Shown piece after piece: positions 1-9,759 of a stretch of 64,000 nt of DNA; within the stretch, counting starts at the first letter, position 1; each line of letters begins with the position of its first letter. The notes beneath the pieces were generated by a model. That model had not been told where the DNA came from and did not search any database. It saw nothing but the letters and a program-made list of their open reading frames with translations. The translations under genes and the position numbers were made by a program. This stretch comes from Mycobacterium sp. MS1601 (GTDB lineage Bacteria; Actinomycetota; Actinomycetes; Mycobacteriales; Mycobacteriaceae): contig NZ_CP019420.1 of the NCBI RefSeq assembly GCF_001984215.1, positions 2,852,001 through 2,916,000 on the forward strand. The letters run 5' to 3'.

Positions 1-1093
1 CGATGTCATCCATCAGGTTCAGGCCGTAGTGCTTACGGTCTTCGGTGGCGTAGGCGATCCGGTTGGTGATCGCGTCGGACACGGTGTTGGTCCGAATCTC
101 CTTGCCGTCCTTGAACACCGCGCCGCCGGCCTTCTTGCCGTAGCTGCGTCCGAACACGCTCATCGCCAGCTCGGTCCGGCCGGCACCCATCAGTCCCGCG
201 AGGCCGACCACCTCGCCGCGGCGCACATTGATCGACACCCCGTCGACCACCTTGCGATGCTGGTCCAACGGATGGAACACCGTCCAGTCCTCGATGGCGA
301 AGGTCACCTCGCCGATGGGATGCGGGGTGCGCTCGGGAAAGCGGTCGGTCATGTCACGCCCGACCATGCCCCGGATCACGTGCTCTTCGGTGATCTCGTG
401 ATCCACCGCAAGGGTTTCGATGGTCTGCCCGTCGCGCAGGATCGTGATGCTGTCGGCCACCTGCATCACCTCGTTGAGCTTGTGCGAGATGATGATGCAC
501 GTCAGGCCTTGGCCGCGAAGCTCGATCATGAGGTCGAGCAGGTGCCGGCTGTCCTCGTCGTTGAGCGCGGCAGTCGGCTCGTCGAGGATCAGCAGTTTGA
601 CCTTCTTCGACAGGGCCTTGGCGATCTCCACGAGTTGCTGTTTGCCCACCCCGATGTCGGAGATCCTGGTGCCCGGGCTCTCCCGCAAACCGACCCGCTG
701 CAATAGTTTCTGGGCTCCGGTGGTGGTCTCATTCCAGTTGATCACCCCGGCCGACGCGTGTTCGTTGCCGAGGAAGATGTTCTCGGCGATGGTCAGCACC
801 GGCACCAGCGCCAGCTCCTGGTGGATGATGCCGATGCCGGCGCGCTCGCTGGAGCGGATGTCCTTGAAATTACCGGGTTTTCCGTCGAAATCGATCTCAC
901 CGGTGTAGCTGCCGTGCGGGTAGATACCGCTGAGCACTTTCATCAAGGTGGACTTACCGGCACCGTTCTCCCCGCAGATGGCGTGGATCTCGCCCTGGCG
1001 CACCGTCAGGTTGACGTCGCGCAACGCGGTGACGGCACCGAAGCGTTTGGTGATGTCCCGCATCTGGAGTAGCGGTGTAGCGGACCGGCTCAT
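1..1093 (-). CDS. gguA: CUT2-type sugar ABC transporter ATP-binding protein, GguA/XylG-like (partial)
   Basis: The gene starts at 1093 and runs off the left edge, so about 364 codons are visible. It encodes the cytoplasmic tandem-ATPase subunit of a monosaccharide importer. The first cassette has Walker A GENGAGKS at residues 41-48, the degenerate signature [15 protein letters not shown] and Walker [12 protein letters not shown]. The second cassette begins near residue 290 with [15 protein letters not shown], the altered P-loop usual in this family. Its ATG overlaps the stop of the binding-protein gene by ATGA, so the two are translationally coupled. The matching permease is expected beyond the window. 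GguA is the best fit because a ChvE-like binding protein precedes it; XylG is the alternative. Confidence 0.9.
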   Translation of the reverse strand, partial: MSRSATPLLQMRDITKRFGAVTALRDVNLTVRQGEIHAICGENGAGKSTLMKVLSGIYPHGSYTGEIDFDGKPGNFKDIRSSERAGIGIIHQELALVPVLTIAENIFLGNEHASAGVINWNETTTGAQKLLQRVGLRESPGTRISDIGVGKQQLVEIAKALSKKVKLLILDEPTAALNDEDSRHLLDLMIELRGQGLTCIIISHKLNEVMQVADSITILRDGQTIETLAVDHEITEEHVIRGMVGRDMTDRFPERTPHPIGEVTFAIEDWTVFHPLDQHRKVVDGVSINVRRGEVVGLAGLMGAGRTELAMSVFGRSYGKKAGGAVFKDGKEIRTNTVSDAITNRIAYATEDRKHYGLNLMDDI

Positions 1094-2193
1094 CAGGCGA
1101 GCTGGTCCTGGGTGTAGTAACCCGATTCGACCAGCACCTTTTCGTAGTTCTCCCTGTCGACGCTGACCGGTTCCAGGAGATAGGACGGCACCACCTTCAC
1201 CCCGTTGTCGTAGGTGGTGGTGTCGTTGACCTCGGGTTCGCCGTCGGTGAGCATGGAATCGGCCATCTGTACTGCGGATTCGGCCAGTTCCCGGGTGTCC
1301 TTGAAGACTGTCTGTGTCTGCTCACCCGCGATGATGGACTTGACGGAGGCCAGCTCGGCGTCCTGCCCGGTGACCACCGGCAGCGGGTTGGCCGGTGTGC
1401 CGTAACCCGAGCTCTTCAGCGCGGAGATGATGCCAAGGGACATCCCGTCATACGGCGAGAGCACGGCGTCTACCCGGCCGCTGGTGTAGGCCCGGCTGAG
1501 CAGGTTGTCCATCCGGGACTGGGCCAGCCCGCCGTCCCAGCGCAGGGTGGCCACCTGATCGAAGGACGTCTGGCCGCTGCGCACCACCAGCTTGCCGCTG
1601 TCGATGTAGGGTGTCAGCACACTCATGGCGCCGTCGAAGAAGAAGGTGGCGTTGTTGTCATCCGGCGATCCGGCGAACAGTTCGATGTTGAACGGGCCCG
1701 GGTTCTGCTCCACGCCGAGGGTGTCGACAATGTAATTGGCCTGCAGCACGCCGACTTTGAAGTTGTCGAAGGTGGCGTAGTAGTCGACGTTCTCCGACCC
1801 GCGGATCAGGCGGTCATAGCTGACCACCGGAATGTCGGCGTCAGCGGCCCGCTGCAGGATGTCGGTCAGCGAGGAGCCGTCGATCGGTGCGATGACGAGG
1901 GCCCGCACGCCCTTGGTGATCATGTTCTCGATCTGCGACACCTGGTTCTGCACCACGTCGTCGCCGTACTGCAGATCGGTCTGGTAGCCGAGGGCCTGGA
2001 ACTGCTCGGCCATGTTGTCACCGTCGGCCACCCATCGCTCGGAGGACTTGGTGGGCATCGAGATACCGATGGTGCCGGTGTGTTCACCGCCGGCGTCGGT
2101 GGCTTCGGTGGTGGTCGACCGGCCGCAGCCGACGCTGGTGATCGCAACCGCGGCTGCGAGCACGCCCACAGCTCGGACAAAGCTCCTGCGCAT
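1093..2193 (-). CDS. chvE: ChvE-like multiple-sugar-binding lipoprotein
   Basis: A periplasmic-binding-protein-fold receptor (366 residues) that delivers aldoses to the importer. The N-terminus has a lipoprotein signal ending in ITSVGC, so Cys23 is the likely lipidated residue. The fold I region carries [13 protein letters not shown] and later [13 protein letters not shown], typical of ChvE/XylF receptors. I chose the ATG at 2193 over a longer reading from 2226 because GGAGG precedes it at good spacing and the signal peptide starts there. It is first in a minus-strand operon with the ATPase. Two LacI-type palindromes lie 60-145 bp upstream, so the LacI regulator at 7073 probably controls it. 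The sugar specificity cannot be read from sequence. Confidence 0.88.
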   Translation of the reverse strand: MRRSFVRAVGVLAAAVAITSVGCGRSTTTEATDAGGEHTGTIGISMPTKSSERWVADGDNMAEQFQALGYQTDLQYGDDVVQNQVSQIENMITKGVRALVIAPIDGSSLTDILQRAADADIPVVSYDRLIRGSENVDYYATFDNFKVGVLQANYIVDTLGVEQNPGPFNIELFAGSPDDNNATFFFDGAMSVLTPYIDSGKLVVRSGQTSFDQVATLRWDGGLAQSRMDNLLSRAYTSGRVDAVLSPYDGMSLGIISALKSSGYGTPANPLPVVTGQDAELASVKSIIAGEQTQTVFKDTRELAESAVQMADSMLTDGEPEVNDTTTYDNGVKVVPSYLLEPVSVDRENYEKVLVESGYYTQDQLA

Positions 2194-2253
2194 GGGGAAT
2201 CCTCCGCTTGGTTTGTTGCCGCACATCGACGGCTGGACGTGATCGCCTACGTG

Positions 2254-2269
2254 ATGTGAGCGCTCACAT
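2254..2269. promoter_or_regulatory. LacI-family operator, site 1
   Basis: The 16-nt sequence ATGTGAGCGCTCACAT is a perfect palindrome with the central CG of LacI/GalR-family operators. It lies between the divergent chvE-like and ytfQ-like genes, 60 bp from the chvE start. The LacI-family gene at 7073 in the plus operon is the obvious candidate ligand. Confidence 0.8.
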
Positions 2270-2320
2270 GTGCGATCTTGTGACCTCTCTCACGTATTTG
2301 TCAAGGCGCCGAACAAACAA

Positions 2321-2336
2321 ATGTGAGCGCTCACAA
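2321..2336. promoter_or_regulatory. LacI-family operator, site 2
   Basis: The 14-nt core TGTGAGCGCTCACA (2322-2335) is identical to that of site 1, and the two centres are 67 bp apart. Two identical operators in one divergent promoter region would allow cooperative binding or looping. Confidence 0.8.
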
Positions 2337-2355
2337 AATCGTTGACAGCGGTGGA

Positions 2356-2371
2356 ATGTGAACGTTAACAT
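2356..2371. promoter_or_regulatory. LacI-family operator, site 3 (imperfect)
   Basis: ATGTGAACGTTAACAT is a palindrome broken at one symmetric pair. It shares the ATGTGA-CG-core layout of sites 1 and 2 and lies 107 bp before the ytfQ-like start. It is probably a weaker site for the same repressor. Confidence 0.6.
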
Positions 2372-2477
2372 CCCTGAATGTAACGCCGGTCACATCTTCT
2401 ACCGTTGCATCTTCTATGCCTTCTCATCTCACCGGCGCTGCTCTGACCTCGGCGAATACTCGAATGAAGGGTTTGTC

Positions 2478-3464
2478 ATGAGCAAGTTCTTGACCGCGGT
2501 GCTCGGCATCGTGACGGTGGGCGTCCTGTCGGCCTGTGGCAGCGGACCGGCGCCAGCCGGCGACGCCGGCGGCGGCTCCGACGACGGCCGGATCACCATG
2601 GGCTTCTCCCAGGTGGGTGCGGAAAGCGGGTGGCGCACGGCCAACACGGCCTCCATCCAGGACGCGGCCAAGGCCGCCGACATCGACCTCAAATTCTCCG
2701 ATGCGGGTGGCAAGCAGGAGAACCAGATCTCAGCAATCCGGTCGTTCGTGCAGCAGCAGGTCGATGTGATCGCGTTCAGCCCAGTGGTCCGCACCGGCTG
2801 GGACGCCGTGCTGCTCGAGGCCAAGAATGCCGGCATCCCCGTGATCCTCACCGACCGCGCGGTCGACACCTCCGAACCCGACGTCTACAAGACCTTCCTG
2901 GGCGCCGATTTCGTCCGGGAGGGCACCTGGGCCGGTGACTGGGTGGTCAAAGAGTACGCCGCCGCCCCCGGGCCGGTGAACATCGTGCAACTGGAGGGTA
3001 CGACGGGTTCCGACCCCGCCCTGGAGCGCAGCAAGGGCTTCGCCGAAGCCATCGCCGCCGATCCCAAACTCACCGTGATTGCCTCGCAGACAGGCGATTT
3101 CACCCGGTCGGGTGGCAAGCAGGTGATGGAGGCCTTCCTCAAGGCCAATCCGAAGATCGACCTGGTGTTCGCGCAGAACGACGACATGGCGCTCGGTGCC
3201 ATGGAAGCCATCGAGGCCGCGGGCAAGAAACCGGGACAGGACATCAAGATCGTCGCGATCGACGCCACCCACGACGGGATGCAGGCCCTGGCTGACGGCA
3301 AGTTCAACTTCATCGTCGAATGCAACCCTCTGCTGGGCCCGCAACTGATGGAACTGGCGCAGCAGGTGGTCGCCGGTGACCCGGTGCCGCCACGCGTCGT
3401 CACCCCCGACGAGACCTTCGATCAGCAGCAGGCCGCCGCCGTGCTGCCGGACCGCAAGTACTGA
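2478..3464 (+). CDS. ytfQ: YtfQ-like furanose-binding lipoprotein of a CUT2 ABC transporter
   Basis: Substrate receptor of 328 residues. The lipoprotein signal ends in GVLSAC (Cys20). The mature part begins with GFSQVGAESGWRTANTASI and contains VDVIAFSPVVRTGWD and AQNDDMALGAMEAI. These are close to the signature segments of E. coli YtfQ, the galactofuranose receptor. I chose the ATG at 2478, which has GAAGG in front, over an in-frame reading from 2358 that would bury the signal peptide. It is the first gene of the plus operon, downstream of three LacI-type operators, and is followed after 3 bp by its ATPase. Location upstream of araBDA suggests that L-arabinose, perhaps its furanose form, is a ligand; that is inference. 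Confidence 0.85.
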   Translation: MSKFLTAVLGIVTVGVLSACGSGPAPAGDAGGGSDDGRITMGFSQVGAESGWRTANTASIQDAAKAADIDLKFSDAGGKQENQISAIRSFVQQQVDVIAFSPVVRTGWDAVLLEAKNAGIPVILTDRAVDTSEPDVYKTFLGADFVREGTWAGDWVVKEYAAAPGPVNIVQLEGTTGSDPALERSKGFAEAIAADPKLTVIASQTGDFTRSGGKQVMEAFLKANPKIDLVFAQNDDMALGAMEAIEAAGKKPGQDIKIVAIDATHDGMQALADGKFNFIVECNPLLGPQLMELAQQVVAGDPVPPRVVTPDETFDQQQAAAVLPDRKY

Positions 3465-3467
3465 CCG

Positions 3468-4993
3468 ATGCCGGTCAACGAGTTCGCGATGGCCACACCG
3501 GTGGTCGACATGCGCGGTATCACCATCAATTTCCCGGGGGTGCGGGCCCTTGATGCCGTCGACTTCCGCCTGCTCCCCGGCGAGATCCACGCGCTGATGG
3601 GCGAGAACGGCGCCGGGAAGTCGACCTTGATCAAGGCGCTCACCGGCGTCTACGACGTCGACGCCGGAAGCATCGCGGTTGCCGGTGTGCCGCAACGGTT
3701 CACCAGCCCCCGGCAGGCGCAGGAGGCGGGGATCAGCACCGTCTACCAGGAGGTCAATCTCTGCGCCAATCTGTCTGTGGCGGAGAACATCCTGCTGGGA
3801 CGTGAGCCGCGACGCCTGGGGCGCATCGACTCCCGCGCCATGAGACGGCGCGCCGCGCAGCTGCTCGCAGAGCTCGATCTCGACATCGATGCCGGCTCCA
3901 CCCTGGGGGATCATCCGATCGCGATGCAGCAGCTTGTTGCGATCGCCCGGGCGACAGCGGTGTCCGCGCAGGTGCTGATCCTCGACGAACCGACGTCGAG
4001 CCTGGACACCGGTGAGGTGGCCGAGTTGTTCCGCGTGATGCGCCGGCTCCGGGATGGCGGGACGGCCATCCTGTTCGTCTCCCACTTCCTGGACCAGGTG
4101 TACGCGATCTCGGACCGGCTGACCGTGCTGCGCAACGGACGCCTGGTGGGCGAATACCCGACGGCGGCACTGGACCGGGTGCAGCTGGTGGCGGCCATGC
4201 TCGGACACGAGATGGACCTGCTGGAGGAGTTGGGCGAGGGCACGGCGCACACCGTCGCGGAGACCCAGCCGGTGCTGCACGCCAGCGGGGTCGGTCGTGC
4301 CCCAGAGTGGCGCCGACGGACATCGACGTGCACCGGGGCGAAGTGGTGGGACTGGCCGGACTGCTGGGCTCAGGGCGAACGGAGTTGGCCCGCTTGCTGT
4401 TCGGAGCTGACCGTGCGAGCTCCGGTGACATCTCGATCAACGGCAAACCGGTGACATTGCGATCACCGCGGGCCGCCATCGCCCACGGTGTGGCCTTCAC
4501 CTCCGAAGACCGCAAGGGTGAGGGCATCATCGGCGAGCTGACAGTCCGGGAGAATCTGGTGCTGGCACTGCAGGCCCGGCGCGGATTCGCGCGGCCCCTG
4601 TCGAAGAAGACCACCACCGAGCTGGTGCAGCGCTACATGCACGTGCTCGATATCCGCCCCCGTGATCCAGCAGCGTTGGTGAAGAACCTCAGCGGTGGCA
4701 ATCAACAGAAGGTGTTGTTGGCCCGATGGCTGATCACCCGACCTCAGCTCTTCATCTTGGATGAACCGACACGCGGTATCGACGTGGGGGCCAAGGCTCA
4801 GATCCAGAAGCTCGTGGCGGAGTTGGCTGAAGACGGTATGGGCATGCTGTTCATCTCCGCAGAACTCGACGAAGTGGTGCGGATCAGCAACCGGATCGCC
4901 GTACTGCGGGATGGCCATTGCGTCGCGCAGGTCGGATCTGACTGCGGCGTCAGGGAACTGACTGCGCTGATCGCGGGTGGGAGCCCGACATGA
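3468..4993 (+). pseudogene. ytfR: YtfR-like sugar ABC transporter ATP-binding protein, frameshifted
   Basis: Tandem ATPase of the YtfQ-linked importer. The first frame (3468-4454) gives cassette 1 with Walker A GENGAGKS at residues 45-52 and Walker B LILDEPTSSL. The second frame (from 4307) gives cassette 2 with VVGLAGLLGSGRTEL, signature LSGGNQQKVLLARWL and LFILDEPTRGID. The break is at the CCCC run at 4300-4303. One extra C there restores a single 508-residue protein reading GVGRAPRVAPTDIDV across the linker. Both halves are otherwise undamaged, and its neighbours are intact and coupled by ATGA. A sequencing error is therefore more likely than real loss, although a recent mutation cannot be excluded. 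The 3' end overlaps the permease gene by ATGA. Confidence 0.85.
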
Positions 4994-6072
4994 ACAGGAA
5001 GTTGCCTGCCTCACCACTGCTGTGGCCCACGCTGGCCCTGACCGCCCTGCTGGCGCTCAATGTGATTCTGACACCCAGCTTCTTGAGCATCCGCATCCAG
5101 GACGGGCACCTGTTCGGCAGTCTGATCGACATCCTGCGCAACGGTGCACCCACCATGTTGGTGGCACTCGGCATGACCCTGGTGATCGCCTCCCGCGGAA
5201 TCGACCTGTCGGTGGGCGCGGTGGTGGCCGTCAGCGGCGCTTTGGCCTGTGCGCACATCGCAGCGTCGGGCGACCCCGCCGGTACCGGGACGGTGATCAC
5301 CGCGATGGGTATCGCTCTCGGCGTGGCGGTGGGGCTGGGCCTGTGGAACGGAATGCTGGTCTCGGTGCTGGGTGTCCAGCCCATCATCGCGACGCTGGTG
5401 CTGATGACCGCAGGTCGCGGAATCGCGTTGTTCATCACCGACGGCCAGATCGTCACGGTCACCAGTGCCCCCTTCAAGGTGCTGGGTGCCGGGTATGCGT
5501 TCGGGTTGCCGGTGGCGATCCTGGTGAGTCTCGCGGTGTTCGCGGTGGTGGGTCTGGTGGTGCGGCGCACCGCCTTGGGCATGCTGCTGGAATCGGTGGG
5601 GATCAATCCGGAGGCCAGTAGGCTCGCCGGCGTCCGGCACCGCTCGATCGTCTTCGCCGTCTACGTCTTCTGTGCCCTGTGTGCCGGCGTCGCCGGCCTG
5701 ATGATCTCGTCGAACATCTCGGCCGCCGACGCCAACAACGCCGGTCTCTGGATCGAGATGGACGCCATCCTCGCGGTGGTGATCGGAGGCACGTCGCTGT
5801 TGGGCGGCCGGTTCAGCCTGACCGGAACCATTCTGGGGGCTCTGATCATCCAGACACTGACCACCACCGTCTACACCGCGGGAATCACTCCGGAAACCAC
5901 GTTGGTGTTCAAGGCACTGGTGGTGATCGCGGTGTGCCTACTGCAGTCCCCGAAGTTCCGGGCGGTGCTGACCCAACGGCGATCCCGGCCGCACGGGCAC
6001 GACCGAAGCCCGACAACATCGGCCCCGGTGGGCCGCGACGACCTGCCCACGCGTGAGATGAGCCGATCATGA
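4990..6072 (+). CDS. ytfT: YtfT-like sugar ABC transporter permease
   Basis: Inner-membrane permease of 360 residues with multiple hydrophobic segments. It carries the CUT2 permease hallmark GMTLVIASRGIDLSVGAVVA around residues 60-80 and AVVIGGTSLLGGRF near residue 260. The start overlaps the ATPase stop by ATGA. It is followed by a second, different permease, the heterodimeric arrangement seen in YtfT-YjfF. The last ~30 residues are hydrophilic and arginine-rich, probably a cytoplasmic tail. Confidence 0.88.
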   Translation: MNRKLPASPLLWPTLALTALLALNVILTPSFLSIRIQDGHLFGSLIDILRNGAPTMLVALGMTLVIASRGIDLSVGAVVAVSGALACAHIAASGDPAGTGTVITAMGIALGVAVGLGLWNGMLVSVLGVQPIIATLVLMTAGRGIALFITDGQIVTVTSAPFKVLGAGYAFGLPVAILVSLAVFAVVGLVVRRTALGMLLESVGINPEASRLAGVRHRSIVFAVYVFCALCAGVAGLMISSNISAADANNAGLWIEMDAILAVVIGGTSLLGGRFSLTGTILGALIIQTLTTTVYTAGITPETTLVFKALVVIAVCLLQSPKFRAVLTQRRSRPHGHDRSPTTSAPVGRDDLPTREMSRS

Positions 6073-7076
6073 GCATCCGAACCACCGCCGGTTCGCCGGG
6101 TGGACTCCTGGCAGCCGAGTTGCTGCGGCGGGCCCGCGGTCGCTATCTGTCTCCGCTGGCCTCTCTGGCGTTGTTCCTGGTGATGTTCACCGCGGTGGTG
6201 ACGCGCTATGACTTCGCCAGCCCGGCCCAGGTTTTCCTGAACCTGTTCGTGGACAACGCCTATCTGGTGGTGCTCGCGGTCGGTATGACATTCGTGATCG
6301 TGACGGGCGGGATCGACCTCTCGGTCGGTTCGGTGGTGGCGCTGTCGACCGTGATCGTGGCCACGGCGTTGCAGGGCGGCTGGCCGATGCCGCTGGCGAT
6401 CGGTGCTGTTCTGGTGGTCGGGCCGGTGCTCGGGCTGTTGATGGGGTTGGTCATCGAGTACTTCGACGTCCAGCCGTTCATCGCCACCCTGGCCGGCATG
6501 TTCCTGGCCCGTGGACTGTGTTACGTGATCAGTGTCGACACCCTGCCCATCAAGGACCCGGTGTTGCGTCAGATCGGCTTGAACTACGTCTACCTCTACG
6601 AGGACAAGTTCATCCGGTGGACGGTGGTGATCGCCCTGACCGTGGTGGTGGTCGCGGCTTACGTGCTGCACCAGACCCGGTTCGGGCGCACGGTGTACGC
6701 CGTGGGTGGCAACCGCCAGTCGGCTGTGCTGATGGGGCTCGAAGCGTCGCGGGCGCGGGTGTCGGTGTATGTGATCAGCGGGTTGTGTGCAGCGCTGGCC
6801 GGCCTGCTGCTGGCGGTGCAGAAGCTGTCCGGATACAGCCTCAACGGCATAGGCATGGAACTCGACGCCATCGCTGCCGCCGTGATCGGAGGGGTACTGC
6901 TCTCCGGTGGAGTGGGTTTCGTGTTCGGGTCGGTGATCGGCGTTCTGGTGCTCGGCACCATCCAGACATTCGTGACCGCGGAGAATCTGGACTCGTACTG
7001 GACCCGGATCATGACCGGGGTCCTGTTGTTGGTCTTCGTTCTCGTGCAGCGTCTAGTGGTGAGGAAGCCAGGATGA
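6069..7076 (+). CDS. yjfF: YjfF-like sugar ABC transporter permease
   Basis: Second permease of the importer, 335 residues. It has the family motif GMTFVIVTGGIDLSVGSVVA at about residues 75-95 and IAAAVIGGVLLSGGVGFVFG near residue 265. It is coupled to the preceding permease by an ATGA overlap and to the following regulator in the same way. With ytfQ, ytfR and ytfT it completes a four-gene transporter of the YtfQRT-YjfF type. Confidence 0.88.
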   Translation: MSIRTTAGSPGGLLAAELLRRARGRYLSPLASLALFLVMFTAVVTRYDFASPAQVFLNLFVDNAYLVVLAVGMTFVIVTGGIDLSVGSVVALSTVIVATALQGGWPMPLAIGAVLVVGPVLGLLMGLVIEYFDVQPFIATLAGMFLARGLCYVISVDTLPIKDPVLRQIGLNYVYLYEDKFIRWTVVIALTVVVVAAYVLHQTRFGRTVYAVGGNRQSAVLMGLEASRARVSVYVISGLCAALAGLLLAVQKLSGYSLNGIGMELDAIAAAVIGGVLLSGGVGFVFGSVIGVLVLGTIQTFVTAENLDSYWTRIMTGVLLLVFVLVQRLVVRKPG

Positions 7077-8095
7077 GCAGTCAGCCGACGTTCCCGTCGA
7101 AACCGGTGATGGCCGATGTCGCGCGGCTGGCCGGGGTGAGCCACCAGACGGTGTCTCGGGTCATCAACGGGTCTGCCAACATCCGCCCGGCCACCAAAGA
7201 ACGTGTGCAGCAGGCGATCGATGAACTCGGGTACCGGCCCAACACCGCGGCGCGCGCCCTGGTGACGCGCCGGTCCGGGATCATCGGGATCATCGGGACC
7301 AGCAGTGCCCTGTACGGCCCGTCGAGTGTGCAGCGTTCCGTGGAGGAGGCGGCCAGGGCGGCCGGATACTTCACCACGATGGTGCCGCTGGCCGAGGCGA
7401 CCCCGGGTGGCCTGCGCGACGCACTGGACCGCCTGGCGCGGCAGTCGGTCGAGGCCATCGTGATGATCGCGGCCCAGGAGGACGCCCTGGACGTCGCGCA
7501 CTCCGCGGATGCCGGGTTGCCCCTGATCGTCGTCGAGGGCGACCTGTCGGGGCGCGGCCTGAGTGTCGGTGTGGACCAGATCGAGGGCGCCCGCCATGCC
7601 ACGGCGCACCTGATCGAACTGGGCCACCGTGCCATCGACCACATCGCCGGACCGGTGAGCTGGACCGAAGCCAAGGGGCGACGCATCGGTTACGAGGACG
7701 CGATGCGGGCGGCCGGGCTGACGCCGCGCGAGCCGCTGCAGGGGGATTGGACACCGGGACGCGGATACGAGCTGGGACGCGAGCTGGCCCACCGCGGCGA
7801 CACCACCGCGGTGTTCGTGGCCAACGACCAGATGTCCATCGGGGTGCTGCACGCCTTCGCCGAAGCCGGCCTGTCGGTGCCCGGCGACGTCAGCGTCGTC
7901 GGCTTCGACGACATCCCGGAAGCGGCCTATCTGAACCCGGCCCTGACCACCGTCCGGCAGGACTTCCACGTCATCGGCCAACGCGCCATCGAGTTGGTGA
8001 CCTCCATCCTGGACGGCTCACCGACCAGTATGCCGTTGCTTCCCCCTGAACTGATCGTTCGTCAGAGCACCGCGGTGTTCGAGGAGACCCCATGA
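7073..8095 (+). CDS. LacI-family transcriptional regulator of the arabinose/furanose locus
   Basis: A 340-residue repressor. The N-terminal helix-turn-helix reads MADVARLAGVSHQTVSRVIN, followed by the hinge segment ELGYRPNTAARALV and a periplasmic-binding-like effector domain ending in TTVRQDFHVIGQRAIEL. An in-frame reading from 6518 is an artefact. The true start is the ATG at 7073, which overlaps the permease stop and sits directly before the DNA-binding domain. Its gene lies inside the operon it probably controls, so it is likely autoregulated through the three palindromes at 2254-2371. The effector is probably arabinose or a derivative. Confidence 0.9.
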   Translation: MSSQPTFPSKPVMADVARLAGVSHQTVSRVINGSANIRPATKERVQQAIDELGYRPNTAARALVTRRSGIIGIIGTSSALYGPSSVQRSVEEAARAAGYFTTMVPLAEATPGGLRDALDRLARQSVEAIVMIAAQEDALDVAHSADAGLPLIVVEGDLSGRGLSVGVDQIEGARHATAHLIELGHRAIDHIAGPVSWTEAKGRRIGYEDAMRAAGLTPREPLQGDWTPGRGYELGRELAHRGDTTAVFVANDQMSIGVLHAFAEAGLSVPGDVSVVGFDDIPEAAYLNPALTTVRQDFHVIGQRAIELVTSILDGSPTSMPLLPPELIVRQSTAVFEETP

Positions 8096-9759
8096 ATCGT
8101 GAGAAATACACTGTCGGAATCGATTTCGGAACCCTGTCCGGTCGCGCGCTGGTGGTGCGAGTCGGCGACGGCCACGAGATGGCCAGCGCCGAACACGTCT
8201 ACGAGCACGCCGTCCTCACCGAGACGCTGCCCGGACACCCGGCACGGCTGCCTTCGATGTCGGCGCTGCAGGTTCCCGCGGACTACGTGAACGTCCTGCG
8301 CACCGCTGTCCCCGCGGCTGTCGCCAAGGCCGGGATCGACGTCGCAGATGTCATCGGTATCGGCACCGACTTCACCGCCTGCACCATGGTGCCGGTCACC
8401 GCAGACGGAACACCGCTGTGTGAACTCGAGCGGTTCGCCGATCGCCGGCACGCGTATGCCAAGCTGTGGCGCCACCATTCCCCGCAGCCGCAGGCTGACG
8501 ACATCAATGCCGTCGCGACGCGCCGCGGCGAGGCGTGGCTGCCTCGGTACGGCGGACTGATCTCCAGTGAGTGGGAGTTCGCCAAGGCGCTGGAGATCTT
8601 CGACGAGGACCCCGAGATCTACCAGGCGATGGACCACTTCGTCGAGGCGGCGGACTGGATTGTCTGGCAACTGTGCGGCAACTACGTCCGCAACGCGTGC
8701 AGTGCCGGTTACAAGGGCATCCGCCAGGACGGGCAGTACCCGTCACGGGACTTCCTCGCCGAGTTACGGCCCGGCTTCGCTGATTTCGTCACCGACAAGC
8801 TCGAACACCCCATCGGCAACCTCGGCGACCGGGCCGGGGTGCTGACCGCGCAAGCGGCACGGTGGACCGGTCTGCCGCAGGGTGTTCCGGTGGCTGTGGG
8901 CAATGTCGACGCCCACGTGACAGTCGCCGCGGCCGACGCGCTGGAGCCGGGACAGCTGGTGGCGATCATGGGAACATCGACCTGCCATGTGATGAACTCG
9001 GATGTGCTGCGGGAAGTTCCCGGCATGTGCGGAGTGGTCGACGGCGGGATCTCTGCGGGCAGTTGGGGTTACGAAGCCGGTCAATCAGGGGTGGGCGACA
9101 TCTTCGGCTGGTTCGTCAACAACTGTGTGCCCGAGCAATACCACGTCGAGGCGCGTCGTCGGGGGCTGTCACTGCACGATCACCTGACTGAGCTGGCCGG
9201 CCGGCAGAAGGTCGGCCAGCACGGCCTGGTGGCTCTCGATTGGCACAGCGGCAACCGCTCGGTGCTGGTGGATCATGAACTGTCCGGGGTGATGATCGGG
9301 CAGACACTGGAAACCACCTGTGTCGACATGTACCGGGCGCTGTTGGAGGCCACCGCGTTCGGCACCAGGATGATCGTGGAGACCTTCATCGCCAGCGGTG
9401 TCCCGGTCGAGGAGTTGGTGGTCGCGGGCGGCCTGCTGAAGAACCACCTGCTGATGCAGATCTATGCCGACGCGGTGGGCCTGCCGCTGTCGGTGGTGCC
9501 CTCGGCGCAGGCGCCGGCTCTGGGGTCGGCCATCCATGCCGCAGCGGCAGCGGGAGCGTTCCCGGACGTCCAGACGGCCGCCAAGCGGATGGGGCAGCGT
9601 GAACACAAGGCCTACAACCCGATTCACGCCAACGCCGAGGCCTACAACCGGCTCTATCGGGAGTATGTCGCGGCCTACGACTGGTTTGGCCGCGGAAACG
9701 ACATGATGCGCCGGCTGCGGCACATCGGGACACGAGAAGCAGTGGGAGTGGTGGCGTGA
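8092..9759 (+). CDS. araB: L-ribulokinase AraB
   Basis: FGGY-family kinase that phosphorylates L-ribulose to L-ribulose 5-phosphate in the cytoplasm. At 555 residues it is close to E. coli AraB (about 566). The N-terminal phosphate-binding segment GIDFGTLSGRALVV is at residues 9-22. GIGTDFTACTMVP and IMGTSTCHVMNSD follow, and VVAGGLLKNHLLMQ in the C-terminal half is the FGGY signature region. It starts in an ATGA overlap with the LacI gene and ends in a GTGA overlap with araD. Confidence 0.95.
   Translation: MNREKYTVGIDFGTLSGRALVVRVGDGHEMASAEHVYEHAVLTETLPGHPARLPSMSALQVPADYVNVLRTAVPAAVAKAGIDVADVIGIGTDFTACTMVPVTADGTPLCELERFADRRHAYAKLWRHHSPQPQADDINAVATRRGEAWLPRYGGLISSEWEFAKALEIFDEDPEIYQAMDHFVEAADWIVWQLCGNYVRNACSAGYKGIRQDGQYPSRDFLAELRPGFADFVTDKLEHPIGNLGDRAGVLTAQAARWTGLPQGVPVAVGNVDAHVTVAAADALEPGQLVAIMGTSTCHVMNSDVLREVPGMCGVVDGGISAGSWGYEAGQSGVGDIFGWFVNNCVPEQYHVEARRRGLSLHDHLTELAGRQKVGQHGLVALDWHSGNRSVLVDHELSGVMIGQTLETTCVDMYRALLEATAFGTRMIVETFIASGVPVEELVVAGGLLKNHLLMQIYADAVGLPLSVVPSAQAPALGSAIHAAAAAGAFPDVQTAAKRMGQREHKAYNPIHANAEAYNRLYREYVAAYDWFGRGNDMMRRLRHIGTREAVGVVA

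Noticed and set aside
2730..4280. 516-codon minus-strand open frame opposite ytfQ/ytfR
   Set aside because: It is His/Gln/Arg-rich antisense sequence typical of high-GC shadow frames, and the plus strand carries clear ABC transporter genes.
4290..4310. Programmed ribosomal frameshifting in the ytfR-like gene
   Set aside because: No slippery heptamer or stimulatory structure seen, and the same kind of break occurs in four unrelated genes, so a sequence error is simpler.
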